A DNA stretch of 64,000 nt, taken from contig NZ_CP110535.1 of NCBI RefSeq assembly GCF_026104355.1, positions 3,782,001 through 3,846,000 of the forward strand, read 5' to 3'. Made by a program: the position numbers and the translations under genes. How positions within the stretch are numbered: the first letter of the stretch is position 1; the number at the start of each line of letters is the position of its first letter. The notes beneath the pieces are model-generated. The model saw only the letters and a list, made by a program, of their open reading frames with translations, made no database searches and had not been told where the DNA came from. The DNA is from Halomonas sp. BDJS001 (lineage in GTDB: Bacteria > Pseudomonadota > Gammaproteobacteria > Pseudomonadales > Halomonadaceae). Below are positions 27,468 to 40,122 of this stretch, one piece after another.

Positions 27468-27488
27468 CCGTAGAAGGATCGATTGCCG

Positions 27489-28589
27489 TCAGCGGTTCCA
27501 CTGCCTGGCGGCTTCCAGGCAGCTATCCCAATCACCCACATGAATCTCTGGCGGTGCGCTGTCACGCTGCTTCTCTAAGTGGTAACGGTAGAGCGGGTCG
27601 TAGTACTCGGTAAGCAGTGGTGCAAGCCAAGCTTCGTGGGCTTGGGGATTGCCTTGGGCATGCTCTTTGAAGGCTAGCGCCTGCAGCCGCTGTAAGCGCT
27701 GCAGGCGGGCGTTGCCCAAGCGTTTGCCTAGCCGGACAAGCGCATTACTTAGCTGCGCCTGCATTAATTGCCAGCCTTGATAGGCCCCATGACGAGCAGC
27801 ATAGGCCTGCTCCAGATCGATAATATAGTCCTGCTGAATCTGAGCAAGACGCCAATCCAGCGGCATTTCGATACGCACCCGGGGGGCTTGCTGCAGCGCT
27901 CGCCAGAAAGTCAGCGGAATATTGGCGTTGCCAATCTGACGGGACTCATCTTCGATCACCAGCCCTTCCGTCAGCCCGATTAGCCGCTTGGCCAGCGCAT
28001 GCTCAAAGTTGATTTGCGTGGCAGGCTCTTCGGGCCTGCGCCCAAAGGCCGAGCCTTTATGGTGTGCATAAGCTTCCAGGTCAACGCCGTTATCGAGCTG
28101 ATTTATCAGCGCTGTTTTTGCACATCCGGTGAGCCCTGCAACCACCAGCATCGGCTGACGCGCTGCTGTATCAATGCGCTCACAGAGCGTCTGGCGCATG
28201 GCTTTCCAGCCTCCCTCCAGCCGTGGCCTTGAGATACCGGCCTCTTCCAGCCACTGCTGAGCAATTTGCGAGCGCAGCCCACCCCGAAAGCAGTAGATCA
28301 CTGCATCGGGATACTCGGCTACATACGCCTGCCACGCCGCAATTCGCGCCTCCTTGACCTCGCCACTGACCAAGCGCTCGCCCAGTTCAATCGCCGCGGC
28401 TTGGCCGTGCTTTTTATAGGCAACCCCCACCTGATGACGCTCATCATTATCCATCAAGGGCAGATTGACGGCACCGGGCAGCGCACCCTGGGCAAACTCC
28501 ACCGGGGCGCGCACATCTATAAGTGGTCGCTCTTCTGTGATTAAACTCAATACTGCCGGGGTGGTGGCTGGCGTCGTGGATAGCGTCAC
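27489..28589 (-). CDS. selU: tRNA 2-selenouridine synthase
   Basis: SelU (MnmH) replaces the sulfur of 2-thiouridine at the wobble position of certain tRNAs with selenium, using selenophosphate and a geranyl intermediate. The 366-residue protein has an N-terminal rhodanese domain with the active cysteine in VIYCFRGGLRSQIAQQWL and a P-loop in VVAGLTGCAKTALI. Its start overlaps the selD stop by four bases, so the selenophosphate supplier and user are translated together. Confidence 0.93.
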   Translation of the reverse strand: MTLSTTPATTPAVLSLITEERPLIDVRAPVEFAQGALPGAVNLPLMDNDERHQVGVAYKKHGQAAAIELGERLVSGEVKEARIAAWQAYVAEYPDAVIYCFRGGLRSQIAQQWLEEAGISRPRLEGGWKAMRQTLCERIDTAARQPMLVVAGLTGCAKTALINQLDNGVDLEAYAHHKGSAFGRRPEEPATQINFEHALAKRLIGLTEGLVIEDESRQIGNANIPLTFWRALQQAPRVRIEMPLDWRLAQIQQDYIIDLEQAYAARHGAYQGWQLMQAQLSNALVRLGKRLGNARLQRLQRLQALAFKEHAQGNPQAHEAWLAPLLTEYYDPLYRYHLEKQRDSAPPEIHVGDWDSCLEAARQWNR

Positions 28590-29623
28590 CCGACCACCTC
28601 AATGGAGGCGTTGCCCTGGCGCGCCTTCATTACGCCAAAGGAGCGTAATGAGAGGCCGAATTCGCGGCCAATACGCTCAACGTCATCCTCCCAGGCAGGG
28701 TTAACGCTCAGTAACAAGCCGCCGGAAGTCTGAGGGTCACATAACCACTGCCAGTGGGCTTCATCCATAGCGGGCAGACTCTCCCCCAGCGCGTCACGAT
28801 TGCGCAACGTGCCGCCAGGCACGGCGCCTTGGCGACGATAGGACTCAGCCTCCGCCAAACGAGGTAGCTTACGAAAATCAACCTGAGCCATGACGTTACT
28901 GGCTTGGCACATTTCAGTAAGGTGGCCCGCCAATCCAAAACCAGTGACATCGGTCATGGCGTTCACCCCTTTCACATCGGCAAGCTTTACGCCAATGCTA
29001 TTGGGCTTGAGCATGGTTTCCCGGGCAAGACCGTGGTGGCCCATTTGCAGCAAACCGCGTTTCTCGGCTGTGGTTAACATACCCACCCCTAGCGGCTTGG
29101 TTAGATACAGCAGATCACCTGGTTTGGCGGTGCTATTAAGCTTGAGCTTATCCAGGTCGACCAAGCCGTTGACAGCGAGTCCAAAAATCGGCTCAGGCGC
29201 ATCAATGGAGTGACCGCCCGCCATGGCAACGCCTAATTCGCGACACACCGCCTGGGCCCCGGCCATTACGTCACCCGCCACTTCAGCGCTAAGCTTATCC
29301 AGCGGCCAGCCCAGAATGCCTAACGCCATCACTGGCGTACCTCCCATGGCATAAACATCGCTGATGGCATTGGTCGCCGCGATGCGTCCAAAATCGAAGG
29401 GGTCATCGACAATGGGCATAAAGAAATCCGTGGTAGCGATCATGCCGCGACCATCGCCAAGGTCATACACCGCCGCATCTTCGCGCCCCTGGTTGCCGAC
29501 GATAAGTTTCTTATGACCCGCAGCCGGCCCAGCCTTGGCGAGAATGCCATCCAGTACATCGGGAGCAATTTTGCAGCCACAGCCCGCACCGTGGCTATAT
29601 TGGGTCAAGCGAATCGAACTCAT
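28586..29623 (-). CDS. selD: Selenide, water dikinase (selenophosphate synthetase)
   Basis: SelD makes selenophosphate from selenide and ATP. The 345-residue protein starts SSIRLTQYSHGAGCGCKI, where the catalytic position is an ordinary cysteine rather than selenocysteine and the catalytic lysine follows. Glycine- and aspartate-rich ATP-binding segments (IATTDFFMPIVDDPFDFG) are intact. I start at 29623 because AAGGAG lies eight bases before it. It is first in a selD-selU operon; no selA/selB or selC is in the window, so only the tRNA-modification use of selenium is seen here. Confidence 0.95.
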   Translation of the reverse strand: MSSIRLTQYSHGAGCGCKIAPDVLDGILAKAGPAAGHKKLIVGNQGREDAAVYDLGDGRGMIATTDFFMPIVDDPFDFGRIAATNAISDVYAMGGTPVMALGILGWPLDKLSAEVAGDVMAGAQAVCRELGVAMAGGHSIDAPEPIFGLAVNGLVDLDKLKLNSTAKPGDLLYLTKPLGVGMLTTAEKRGLLQMGHHGLARETMLKPNSIGVKLADVKGVNAMTDVTGFGLAGHLTEMCQASNVMAQVDFRKLPRLAEAESYRRQGAVPGGTLRNRDALGESLPAMDEAHWQWLCDPQTSGGLLLSVNPAWEDDVERIGREFGLSLRSFGVMKARQGNASIEVVG

Positions 29624-29679
29624 CGTGTCTCTCCTTGGCACTTTTGGGGGGATATCATTAGTTTAGCCCACTCTTCACT

Positions 29680-31056
29680 CTATAGGGCGTCCAACGCATC
29701 GCTGAGTTTATCCACGGCAATCACCTCCATGCCCTTGGGCGCCTGCTTAGGTGCGTTAGCCCGCGGCACAATGGCGCGTAGAAAACCGTGCTTGGCCGCT
29801 TCGGCAATACGCTCTTGGCCACTCGGCACCGGGCGTATCTCGCCCGATAGCCCAACTTCGCCAAATACCACTAATTCTTTGGGCAGCGCGCGATTTTGCA
29901 GGCTAGAAACCACGGCTAGCAGTACCGCCAGGTCGGCGCTGGTTTCGAGCACTTTGACACCGCCGACGACATTCAAGAACACATCCTGGTCGCCAGTAAA
30001 CAATCCACCGTGGCGATTAAGCACCGCAAGCAGCATGGCTAAACGGTTTTGATCCACGCCAACCGCTACCCGGCGCGGATTGCCCAGCGCGGACTCATCC
30101 ACCAGTGCCTGTACCTCGACCAGAATTGGTCGAGTGCCTTCCCACACCACCATGACTAAGCTACCCGGCGCCTGCTCCTCCTGACGAGAAAGAAAGATGG
30201 CGCTTGGGTTTTTAACCTCTTTTAAGCCCTGCTCGAGCATGGCGAAAACACCTAGCTCGTTCACAGCGCCAAAGCGGTTCTTCTGTCCCCGCAGCGTGCG
30301 AAAGCGCGAGTCGGCACCGCCCTCTAATAACAGCGAGGCATCGATCATATGCTCAAGGACTTTGGGACCGGCCAGGGTTCCGTCCTTCGTGACATGACCT
30401 ACCAGCAACAACACCGTATTGGTCTTCTTAGCAAAACGCGTTAGCGCTGCAGCTGACTCACGCACCTGGGCAACGCCACCTGGGGCCGAGCTGATATCTT
30501 CCAAATGCATGGTCTGGATAGAGTCGATCACCAGAATCTCGGGGTTCTCGCGCTCAGCCACCGCCAAGATAGTCTCCACGCTGGTCTCGGCAAGCATTTT
30601 CAATCCACTGGTGGGCAACTGTAGGCGGTGCGCACGCATTGCTACCTGGGAGAGTGACTCCTCCCCCGTCACATAGAGGATACGCCGCTGCTGGGCCAGC
30701 TTGCAGGCCGTTTGCAGCAGCAGGGTCGATTTACCGGCCCCAGGATTGCCGCCCAGCAATACCGCCGAGCCGGGTACCAAACCGCCGCCTAGCACGCGAT
30801 CAAACTCCGCGAACGTCGAGCTCATACGCGGCACTTCACTAAGATCCACATTGCCCAGGTCGATCACTTCACGGGATAGATCACCCGCGTAGCCCGTTCG
30901 ACCGGGGGCTGCGCCGCCACCAGGGCGAGCGCTCGCCAGGTGCACTTCACTGAGCGTGTTCCACTCCTGGCAGCTGCTACATTGTCCCTGCCATTTACGG
31001 TATTCGGCGCCGCACTCGGTGCATACAAAGGCGCTTTTGGCTTTGGCCACTGCCAT
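29680..31056 (-). CDS. radA: DNA repair protein RadA (Sms)
   Basis: RadA is a RecA-like ATPase that drives branch migration of recombination intermediates. The 458-residue protein has the N-terminal zinc finger (CTECGAEYRKWQGQCSSC), a Walker A GGNPGAGKSTLLLQ near residue 95, the RadA-specific KNRFG motif in GQKNRFGAVNELG, and a C-terminal Lon-like domain. A stop-free stretch of 19 codons lies upstream, but TAGGAG before the ATG ending at 31056 marks the real start. It is preceded by the terminator of the NlpE-like gene. Confidence 0.96.
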   Translation of the reverse strand: MAVAKAKSAFVCTECGAEYRKWQGQCSSCQEWNTLSEVHLASARPGGGAAPGRTGYAGDLSREVIDLGNVDLSEVPRMSSTFAEFDRVLGGGLVPGSAVLLGGNPGAGKSTLLLQTACKLAQQRRILYVTGEESLSQVAMRAHRLQLPTSGLKMLAETSVETILAVAERENPEILVIDSIQTMHLEDISSAPGGVAQVRESAAALTRFAKKTNTVLLLVGHVTKDGTLAGPKVLEHMIDASLLLEGGADSRFRTLRGQKNRFGAVNELGVFAMLEQGLKEVKNPSAIFLSRQEEQAPGSLVMVVWEGTRPILVEVQALVDESALGNPRRVAVGVDQNRLAMLLAVLNRHGGLFTGDQDVFLNVVGGVKVLETSADLAVLLAVVSSLQNRALPKELVVFGEVGLSGEIRPVPSGQERIAEAAKHGFLRAIVPRANAPKQAPKGMEVIAVDKLSDALDAL

Positions 31057-31175
31057 TACACTCCTACGGTTGCTGTCACTAAGTGGCAACGTTCGCTTTG
31101 CTGCCGTTAGCATTCACTTGTTATTAATCGCTTTTAATCGTCACGTCCGCTGTATTCACTACTGCCAGCAAACAC

Positions 31176-31200
31176 AAAAGGCGGCCATTGGCCGCCTTTT
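31176..31200 (-). terminator. Terminator after the NlpE-like gene
   Basis: A symmetric hairpin, AAAAGGCGGCC and GGCCGCCTTTT, lies 18 bp after the stop of the minus-strand lipoprotein gene. It is symmetric enough to act in both directions. Confidence 0.8.
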
Positions 31201-31218
31201 GTACTGCTGGCTAACGCG

Positions 31219-31662
31219 TTATTGGCGCTTTAGCTGCAGCATTTCACCATTTTCAAAGCGGCGACGTTCTGGGTCAATCAACTCCAACGTGCTCTCATCA
31301 ATGCGCATGAAGTAGTAGATTTGGCCATCACCATCCGGCGTCAGCTCGTAAACCGTAGCGTCTGGATCAGACGGCGTACCGGTCAGCACTTCCCAGTTAC
31401 CCGCGTAGTTTTCATCCGGGGGTGTTTGAGGATGGTTCCGATATGAAGCGTTCAGCGTAAAGGTGCGTTCTTCAGCCGCGCTCGTTTCTTCACCCACCAT
31501 CGTGACGTCCAGATCAATACCATCACAGTTACGGCAAGGTAGTGAACCTTGGTAATTTTGCTGTGCAGTAGCCGCCTCTTCTTGCTGCTCCATAGGGCTG
31601 CTTGCACAGCCAGCCAGCAGTGCCAACATGGCCGAACCGGCCAGCAAACTCTTAAGTTGCAT
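31219..31662 (-). CDS. NlpE N-terminal-like lipoprotein
   Basis: A 147-residue predicted lipoprotein: signal peptide with lipobox LLAGC, then a domain opening YQGSLPCRNCDGIDLDV, which matches the N-terminal beta-barrel of NlpE including its CxxC. NlpE in E. coli senses lipoprotein and copper stress and signals to Cpx; this short version lacks the C-terminal OB-fold, so the same role is only a guess. AAGGAG supports the start at 31662. It diverges from hisC. Confidence 0.75.
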   Translation of the reverse strand: MQLKSLLAGSAMLALLAGCASSPMEQQEEAATAQQNYQGSLPCRNCDGIDLDVTMVGEETSAAEERTFTLNASYRNHPQTPPDENYAGNWEVLTGTPSDPDATVYELTPDGDGQIYYFMRIDESTLELIDPERRRFENGEMLQLKRQ

Positions 31663-31828
31663 AGAGTGTCTCCTTAATCTCGTGTTGGACATCACATTTA
31701 TTTACGCGCACTTGTGACAGCATAACCGCTACAAGGTGCGACGCACACCCCTAGCGATGCGAATGCTTGCGCTTAGTAAGGCTTCAAGCGACCATGGTGC
31801 ACCTTGCTAGGATAATCAGGTTACCCAC

Positions 31829-32887
31829 ATGAGCCAATACTGGAGTCCGGCCGTTCGCGAACTTACCCCTTACGTGCCCGGTGAGCAACCCCGTGAGCAG
31901 CTTGTTAAACTCAATACCAATGAAAACCCTTACCCACCAGCGCCAAGCGTTGGTGAGGTGCTGCGCGACTATGCAACAGACCATCTGCGCCTATACCCTG
32001 ACCCTACCTCTAAAGCGTTGCGGGAAGCGTTGGCAGAGACGTTTCAGGTAGCCAGCAGCCAAGTGTTTGTTGGTAATGGTTCCGATGAAGTGCTGGCATT
32101 AGCGTTTCAAGCGTTTTTCCGCCATGGCGCACCACTCGACGTACCCGCCATCACCTATAGCTTCTACCCCGTTTACGCCAATCTTTATGGCGTTGAGCTG
32201 CGCAAGCATCCGCTCAATGAGCAGTGGGAAATCGATATTGATACGCTTGGTACGGAGACTAACCGCAGCGGCGTTATCTTTGCCAACCCAAATGCGCCAA
32301 CGGGCCACGCGCACCCACTGTCAGCAATTGAGATGCTGCTTAAGCGAGTCACGGATCGTGTCGTTCTCGTGGATGAGGCGTATGTGGATTTTGGCGCGGA
32401 GAGTGCTGTTGCGCTGATTAACCGCTATCCGAATCTATTAGTTACCGGTACGTTTTCCAAATCTCGCAGTTTGGCAGGCTTGCGGCTGGGCTATGCGGTG
32501 GGTTCAGAGGAGTTGATTGATGGCCTGCTGCGGGTAAAAGACTCCTTTAACTCTTATCCTGTCGATAGTTTGGCAAGCTTAGTAGGCATCGCCGCACTGA
32601 AAGATGTCGAGCATTTTGAAGCCTGTCGCGAGCGTGTTATTACCACTCGCGAACGCACTCGCCAGCGCCTTGAAGGGTTGGGATTTGAAGTATTGCCCTC
32701 TAAGGCTAACTTTGTGCTTGCCCAGCACCCTGGCTACGAAGGCGCGCAGCTATTTGCTGGCCTACGCGAACGGGGCATTCTGGTTCGTCACTTTAACACC
32801 CCAGACCTCAACAACTTCCTACGCATCACTATCGGAACCGATGATGAGATGGATAGTTTGATTGAGGCGCTGGAGACGCTTCTCTAG
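31829..32887 (+). CDS. hisC: Histidinol-phosphate aminotransferase
   Basis: A PLP-dependent aminotransferase that forms histidinol phosphate from imidazole acetol phosphate and glutamate. The 352-residue protein has the family opening LNTNENPYPPAPSV, the PLP-binding aspartate/tyrosine region VDEAYVDF and the Schiff-base lysine in TFSKSRSLAGLRLGYAVG. The ribosome site is weak. It is unlinked to hisBHAF by about 6.5 kb and is transcribed alone, ending at a terminator shared with the rRNA operon. Confidence 0.94.
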   Translation: MSQYWSPAVRELTPYVPGEQPREQLVKLNTNENPYPPAPSVGEVLRDYATDHLRLYPDPTSKALREALAETFQVASSQVFVGNGSDEVLALAFQAFFRHGAPLDVPAITYSFYPVYANLYGVELRKHPLNEQWEIDIDTLGTETNRSGVIFANPNAPTGHAHPLSAIEMLLKRVTDRVVLVDEAYVDFGAESAVALINRYPNLLVTGTFSKSRSLAGLRLGYAVGSEELIDGLLRVKDSFNSYPVDSLASLVGIAALKDVEHFEACRERVITTRERTRQRLEGLGFEVLPSKANFVLAQHPGYEGAQLFAGLRERGILVRHFNTPDLNNFLRITIGTDDEMDSLIEALETLL

Positions 32888-32913
32888 TAAAGGGTGAGGC
32901 GTGAGGTGTGAGG

Positions 32914-32953
32914 CAAAAAAAATCCCCCAGAGCATCAGCCCTGGGGGATTTTG
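32914..32953. terminator. Bidirectional terminator between hisC and the rRNA operon
   Basis: The stem AATCCCCCAG and CTGGGGGATT (32921-32950) has a 10-base loop, an A-run on the left and TTTT on the right. It can stop hisC rightward and rRNA transcription leftward, and is the second of two rRNA-side terminators. Confidence 0.85.
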
Positions 32954-32960
32954 GTATAAG

Positions 32961-33012
32961 TGCCTGACGATGACTAGGGCGGCTCCCCGCTACTCTACAT
33001 GGGAGACCCCTT
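32961..33012 (-). pseudogene. Decayed 3' end of a second 5S rRNA gene
   Basis: This block repeats the end of the intact 5S gene. TGCCTGACGATGAC is identical, and CTACTCTacATGGGaGACCCC closely follows the 5S bases, but about 15 bases are inserted between the two parts. The 5' two-thirds of the gene is missing. It lies between the two terminators, as if a second 5S with its own terminator had once been there. Confidence 0.65.
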
Positions 33013-33031
33013 GGTTTTCTTCCACACAAAC

Positions 33032-33057
33032 AAAAAACCCAGCCGGATGGCTGGGTT
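33032..33057 (-). terminator. First terminator after the 5S rRNA gene
   Basis: On the minus strand, AACCCAGCC and GGCTGGGTT with a four-base loop are followed by a T-run. It lies 15 bp past the 3' end of 5S. Confidence 0.85.
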
Positions 33058-33072
33058 CTTCGTTAAATAAGT

Positions 33073-33189
33073 GCCTGACGATGACCTACTCTCGCATGGG
33101 GAGACCCCACACTACCATCGGCGCTAAGCGGTTTCACTTCTGAGTTCGGCAAGGGATCAGGTGGTTCACGCATGCTATGGTCGTCAGGC
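33073..33189 (-). rRNA. rrf: 5S ribosomal RNA
   Basis: About 117 nt. The ends GCCTGACGACC and its complement pair as the terminal helix, and the core CCGAACTCAGAAGTGAAAC is the universal 5S loop. It is last in the 16S-23S-5S operon. Confidence 0.95.
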
Positions 33190-33335
33190 GTAACTGGCTA
33201 TGTACATCATGCTGACTATGGCTAAATTGTGATCGTCTCATTGCCTGCCGCCCTCGCTGTTGCTTGGGCCACACGCTGCGTATCCGGCTTTTCATTGACG
33301 TCATCATCACGACCAGACCCCTTGGGTGTTATAGG

Positions 33336-36236
<2,901 letters not shown>

Positions 36237-36481
36237 TATAACCCGAAGGAGTCTGGATGTCGCAATGATAACGTTCTATTTTGCCGGATACGCTTGAGAC
36301 GTATCACAATTTAAGAAGCACACCTTACGGCGTGTTCTTGTCAGCATGATATACATTGTTAAAGAGCGACTGCTATACGCAGTGATAAGGCAACGCCGAA
36401 GACGTCTGGCTTATCACTGCGCATCAACAGCTATCTGATCAGGTAATTCATTGTGGACGCTTACTAACTGTGACGCATCGT
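36237..36481 (-). other. 16S-23S spacer without tRNA genes, containing boxA
   Basis: About 245 bp. I looked for tRNA-Ile, tRNA-Ala and tRNA-Glu and found none. A boxA antitermination site, GCTCTTTAACAAT on the minus strand, is at 36355-36367. The rest shows long complementary stretches next to the rRNA ends, as needed for RNase III processing stems. Confidence 0.75.
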
Positions 36482-38016
<1,535 letters not shown>

Positions 38017-38220
38017 AAATCATTGTGATCCTTACTCGCTCTCTAAGGACTAGCCGAAGACAGCAAAAGCGGATCAAACTTGGCTCAAGGTTCAAACGAA
38101 TTCATTCAAAACAGATCCCAAAGGACGAATCCTTTAAAACCTTATTGCTTGAGTCGCTTGCCTTGATATTTGGTGATTTGCCACCAACATCAGCAAGCGC
38201 CCACATGAATTACCTGATCA

Positions 38221-38235
38221 AATTGTTAAAGAGCT
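38221..38235 (-). promoter_or_regulatory. boxA antitermination site in the rRNA leader
   Basis: On the minus strand this reads AGCTCTTTAACAATT, a match to the boxA core bound by NusB-NusE. It lies about 205 bp before the 16S gene, and a second copy is in the 16S-23S spacer. Confidence 0.8.
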
Positions 38236-38307
38236 GTTTCGCTGTCACGATCACTTTGAAAGCAACCTGGCCGCCGTTGAACTGGCTTGCCTCAGCGAGG
38301 AAGGCGT

Positions 38308-38335
38308 ATTCTACGCATTTCCTGGTGGTTGTCAA
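38308..38335 (-). promoter_or_regulatory. rRNA operon promoter
   Basis: On the minus strand a perfect -35 box TTGACA (38330-38335) and -10 box TAGAAT (38308-38313) are 16 bp apart, with an A-run just upstream of -35 that may act as an UP element. Transcription should start near 38300, about 285 bp before 16S. Confidence 0.85.
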
Positions 38336-38438
38336 TCGCTGTTTTTTTTAGCGACTGAGGCGAGCGATACAATTTGCTCTAACCTCCTGACAAACCAAGG
38401 CTTTTACACCTTATGCACCGCTGGCAACGCTTGGCGTC

Positions 38439-38477
38439 CCCGGCAGCGGATGCGTACTTTACGGATTCGCTGCCGGG
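38439..38477. other. Strong hairpin between pssA and the rRNA promoter
   Basis: A perfect 10-bp stem, CCCGGCAGCG and CGCTGCCGGG, surrounds a 19-base loop. Its position fits a stop signal between pssA (minus strand) and the rRNA promoter, but no clear T-run follows on that strand. No gene is present between 38017 and 38524 apart from the leader, promoter and this hairpin. Confidence 0.5.
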
Positions 38478-38524
38478 TTGGCAAGGGCTTTTTGAAAGAA
38501 CTGTCAAAAAAGTGGCGTAAAGTC

Positions 38525-39436
38525 CTAGCGGCTAGGTTTTGCCTTGCGCATAACGGCTAAAACAGGCCCTGAAGCCACATAGGCTCCAAACAGCAGTAAC
38601 AGCATTACCGAAGGTTCAACCGAGATCATAACGAAAGCCAGAACGATGGCGAGCAGCACAACAAACGGTACTGGCTTTTTAAAGTCGAGATCCTTGAAGC
38701 TGTAGTAGCGGATATTACTCACCATCAGCACGCCTGCCGCCGCCACCACAACCAGCATCAGTAACTTGAAGCCAAAGGCATCGGCATCAAAGCTATGGAA
38801 GGTCCACACACTGGCCGCTACTAGCGCTGCGGCAGAAGGGCTTGGCAATCCAATAAACCACTTTTTGTCGACGCTACCGATCTGTACATTAAAACGTGCA
38901 AGGCGCAGTGCCGCGCAGGCCACGTAAAGAAAGGCCACCACCCAGCCGGTTTTACCTATGTCCTGAAGAATCCAGGTAAAGGCAACTAAAGCGGGAGCCA
39001 TACCAAAGGAGATCATGTCAGACAAGCTGTCGTACTCAGCGCCGAATTCACTTTGCGTATTGGTCATACGTGCGACACGGCCATCCAAGCCATCCAGCAC
39101 CATGGCAATAAAGATCGCGACGGCGGCCGAGGTGAACTCGCCATTAATACCAGCAACGACCGCAAAGAAACCTGCAAACAGCGCCGAGGTGGTAAATAAG
39201 TTAGGCAGTAAGTAGATACCTCGACGGCGGATCTTTTTACCATCCTCTACGGTTTCCTCAACCACCTCCGTTTCACGCAAGAAAGCAGTCGCCAAATCCT
39301 CGTTGCCACCTACCTCTGACGGATCAGTGTCGTCTGGCTGCTCAGCGCCTATCGGGCCTGGTTTAGCATGATCTGAACTTGCCTGGCCTGAGCCTGAGTG
39401 CTCTTGATCGCGAGCGTCCTGTGTCATAGGTTTCAT
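38525..39436 (-). CDS. pssA: CDP-diacylglycerol-serine O-phosphatidyltransferase (PssA, membrane type)
   Basis: This enzyme makes phosphatidylserine, the precursor of phosphatidylethanolamine. The 303-residue protein has an unusually long, acidic and polar N-terminal tail (about 70 residues) before the membrane part. The CDP-alcohol phosphotransferase motif DGLDGRVARMTNTQSEFGAEYDSLSD shape, with its DG..AR..G..D..D metal ligands, lies near residue 115. Several membrane helices follow. It is the integral-membrane type, not the PLD-like PssA of E. coli. The exact start among two close ATGs is uncertain. Confidence 0.9.
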   Translation of the reverse strand: MKPMTQDARDQEHSGSGQASSDHAKPGPIGAEQPDDTDPSEVGGNEDLATAFLRETEVVEETVEDGKKIRRRGIYLLPNLFTTSALFAGFFAVVAGINGEFTSAAVAIFIAMVLDGLDGRVARMTNTQSEFGAEYDSLSDMISFGMAPALVAFTWILQDIGKTGWVVAFLYVACAALRLARFNVQIGSVDKKWFIGLPSPSAAALVAASVWTFHSFDADAFGFKLLMLVVVAAAGVLMVSNIRYYSFKDLDFKKPVPFVVLLAIVLAFVMISVEPSVMLLLLFGAYVASGPVLAVMRKAKPSR

Positions 39437-39563
39437 CCATTAAAAGTGAAGTCACGGGAACAGTAGTCGCTTTCATTCTACACGGTGAGTGTCACTCAGC
39501 CAGCCAATTGCTGTATTGATGCTCTTTGCGCCTCAGTCAGCGAGCAACAATTAAGCCACCATG

Positions 39564-39595
39564 AAAAAGCGCCACTCCTGGGAGGGAGCAGCGCT
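39564..39595 (-). terminator. Terminator after ilvIH
   Basis: On the minus strand AGCGC...GCGCT encloses an inner CTCC/GGAG helix and is followed by five T. It lies 36 bp past the ilvH stop, separating it from pssA. Confidence 0.7.
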
Positions 39596-39630
39596 CTTAT
39601 TTGGCAGTCAATGCTTCACGCTTTTAATGC

Positions 39631-40122
39631 CTAAAGCGACAACACCTTATCGCCCCGAGCAATACCCGAGACCCCGGTGCGGGCGACCTCTAATATGCCT
39701 ACCGGTGCCATGGCTTGAAGGAAAGCATCCAGCTTGCCCGCATCACCGGTGATCTGCACGGTATACAGGCTGGGCGTTACGTCGACGATCTGTGCGCGGA
39801 AGATATCCACCGTGCGCTTCACTTCATCACGCGCCGCACCCAATGCCTTCACTTTCACCAGCATCAGTTCGCGCTCGATATGGTTACCTTCAGTGAGATC
39901 CACCAGCTTGACCACATCAATCAGCTTATTGAGGTGCTTGGTGATCTGCTCGATGACCCGGTCATCGCCCACGGTGGTGACCGTTAAGCGCGACAGAGAT
40001 GGGTCTTCTGTCGGCGCTACGTTAAGCGTTTCGATGTTGAAGTTGCGCTGGGAGAACAGCCCGACTACACGTGACAGCGCACCCGGTTCATTTTCTAACA
40101 GAATCGAGATGATATGACGCAT
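39631..40122 (-). CDS. ilvH: Acetolactate synthase small (regulatory) subunit
   Basis: IlvH activates the large subunit and gives valine feedback inhibition. The 163-residue protein begins with an ACT domain (RHIISILLENEPGALSRVVGLFSQRNFNIETL) that binds valine, followed by the C-terminal domain. Its start overlaps the end of ilvI by one base, so the two subunits are coupled. Confidence 0.97.
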   Translation of the reverse strand: MRHIISILLENEPGALSRVVGLFSQRNFNIETLNVAPTEDPSLSRLTVTTVGDDRVIEQITKHLNKLIDVVKLVDLTEGNHIERELMLVKVKALGAARDEVKRTVDIFRAQIVDVTPSLYTVQITGDAGKLDAFLQAMAPVGILEVARTGVSGIARGDKVLSL

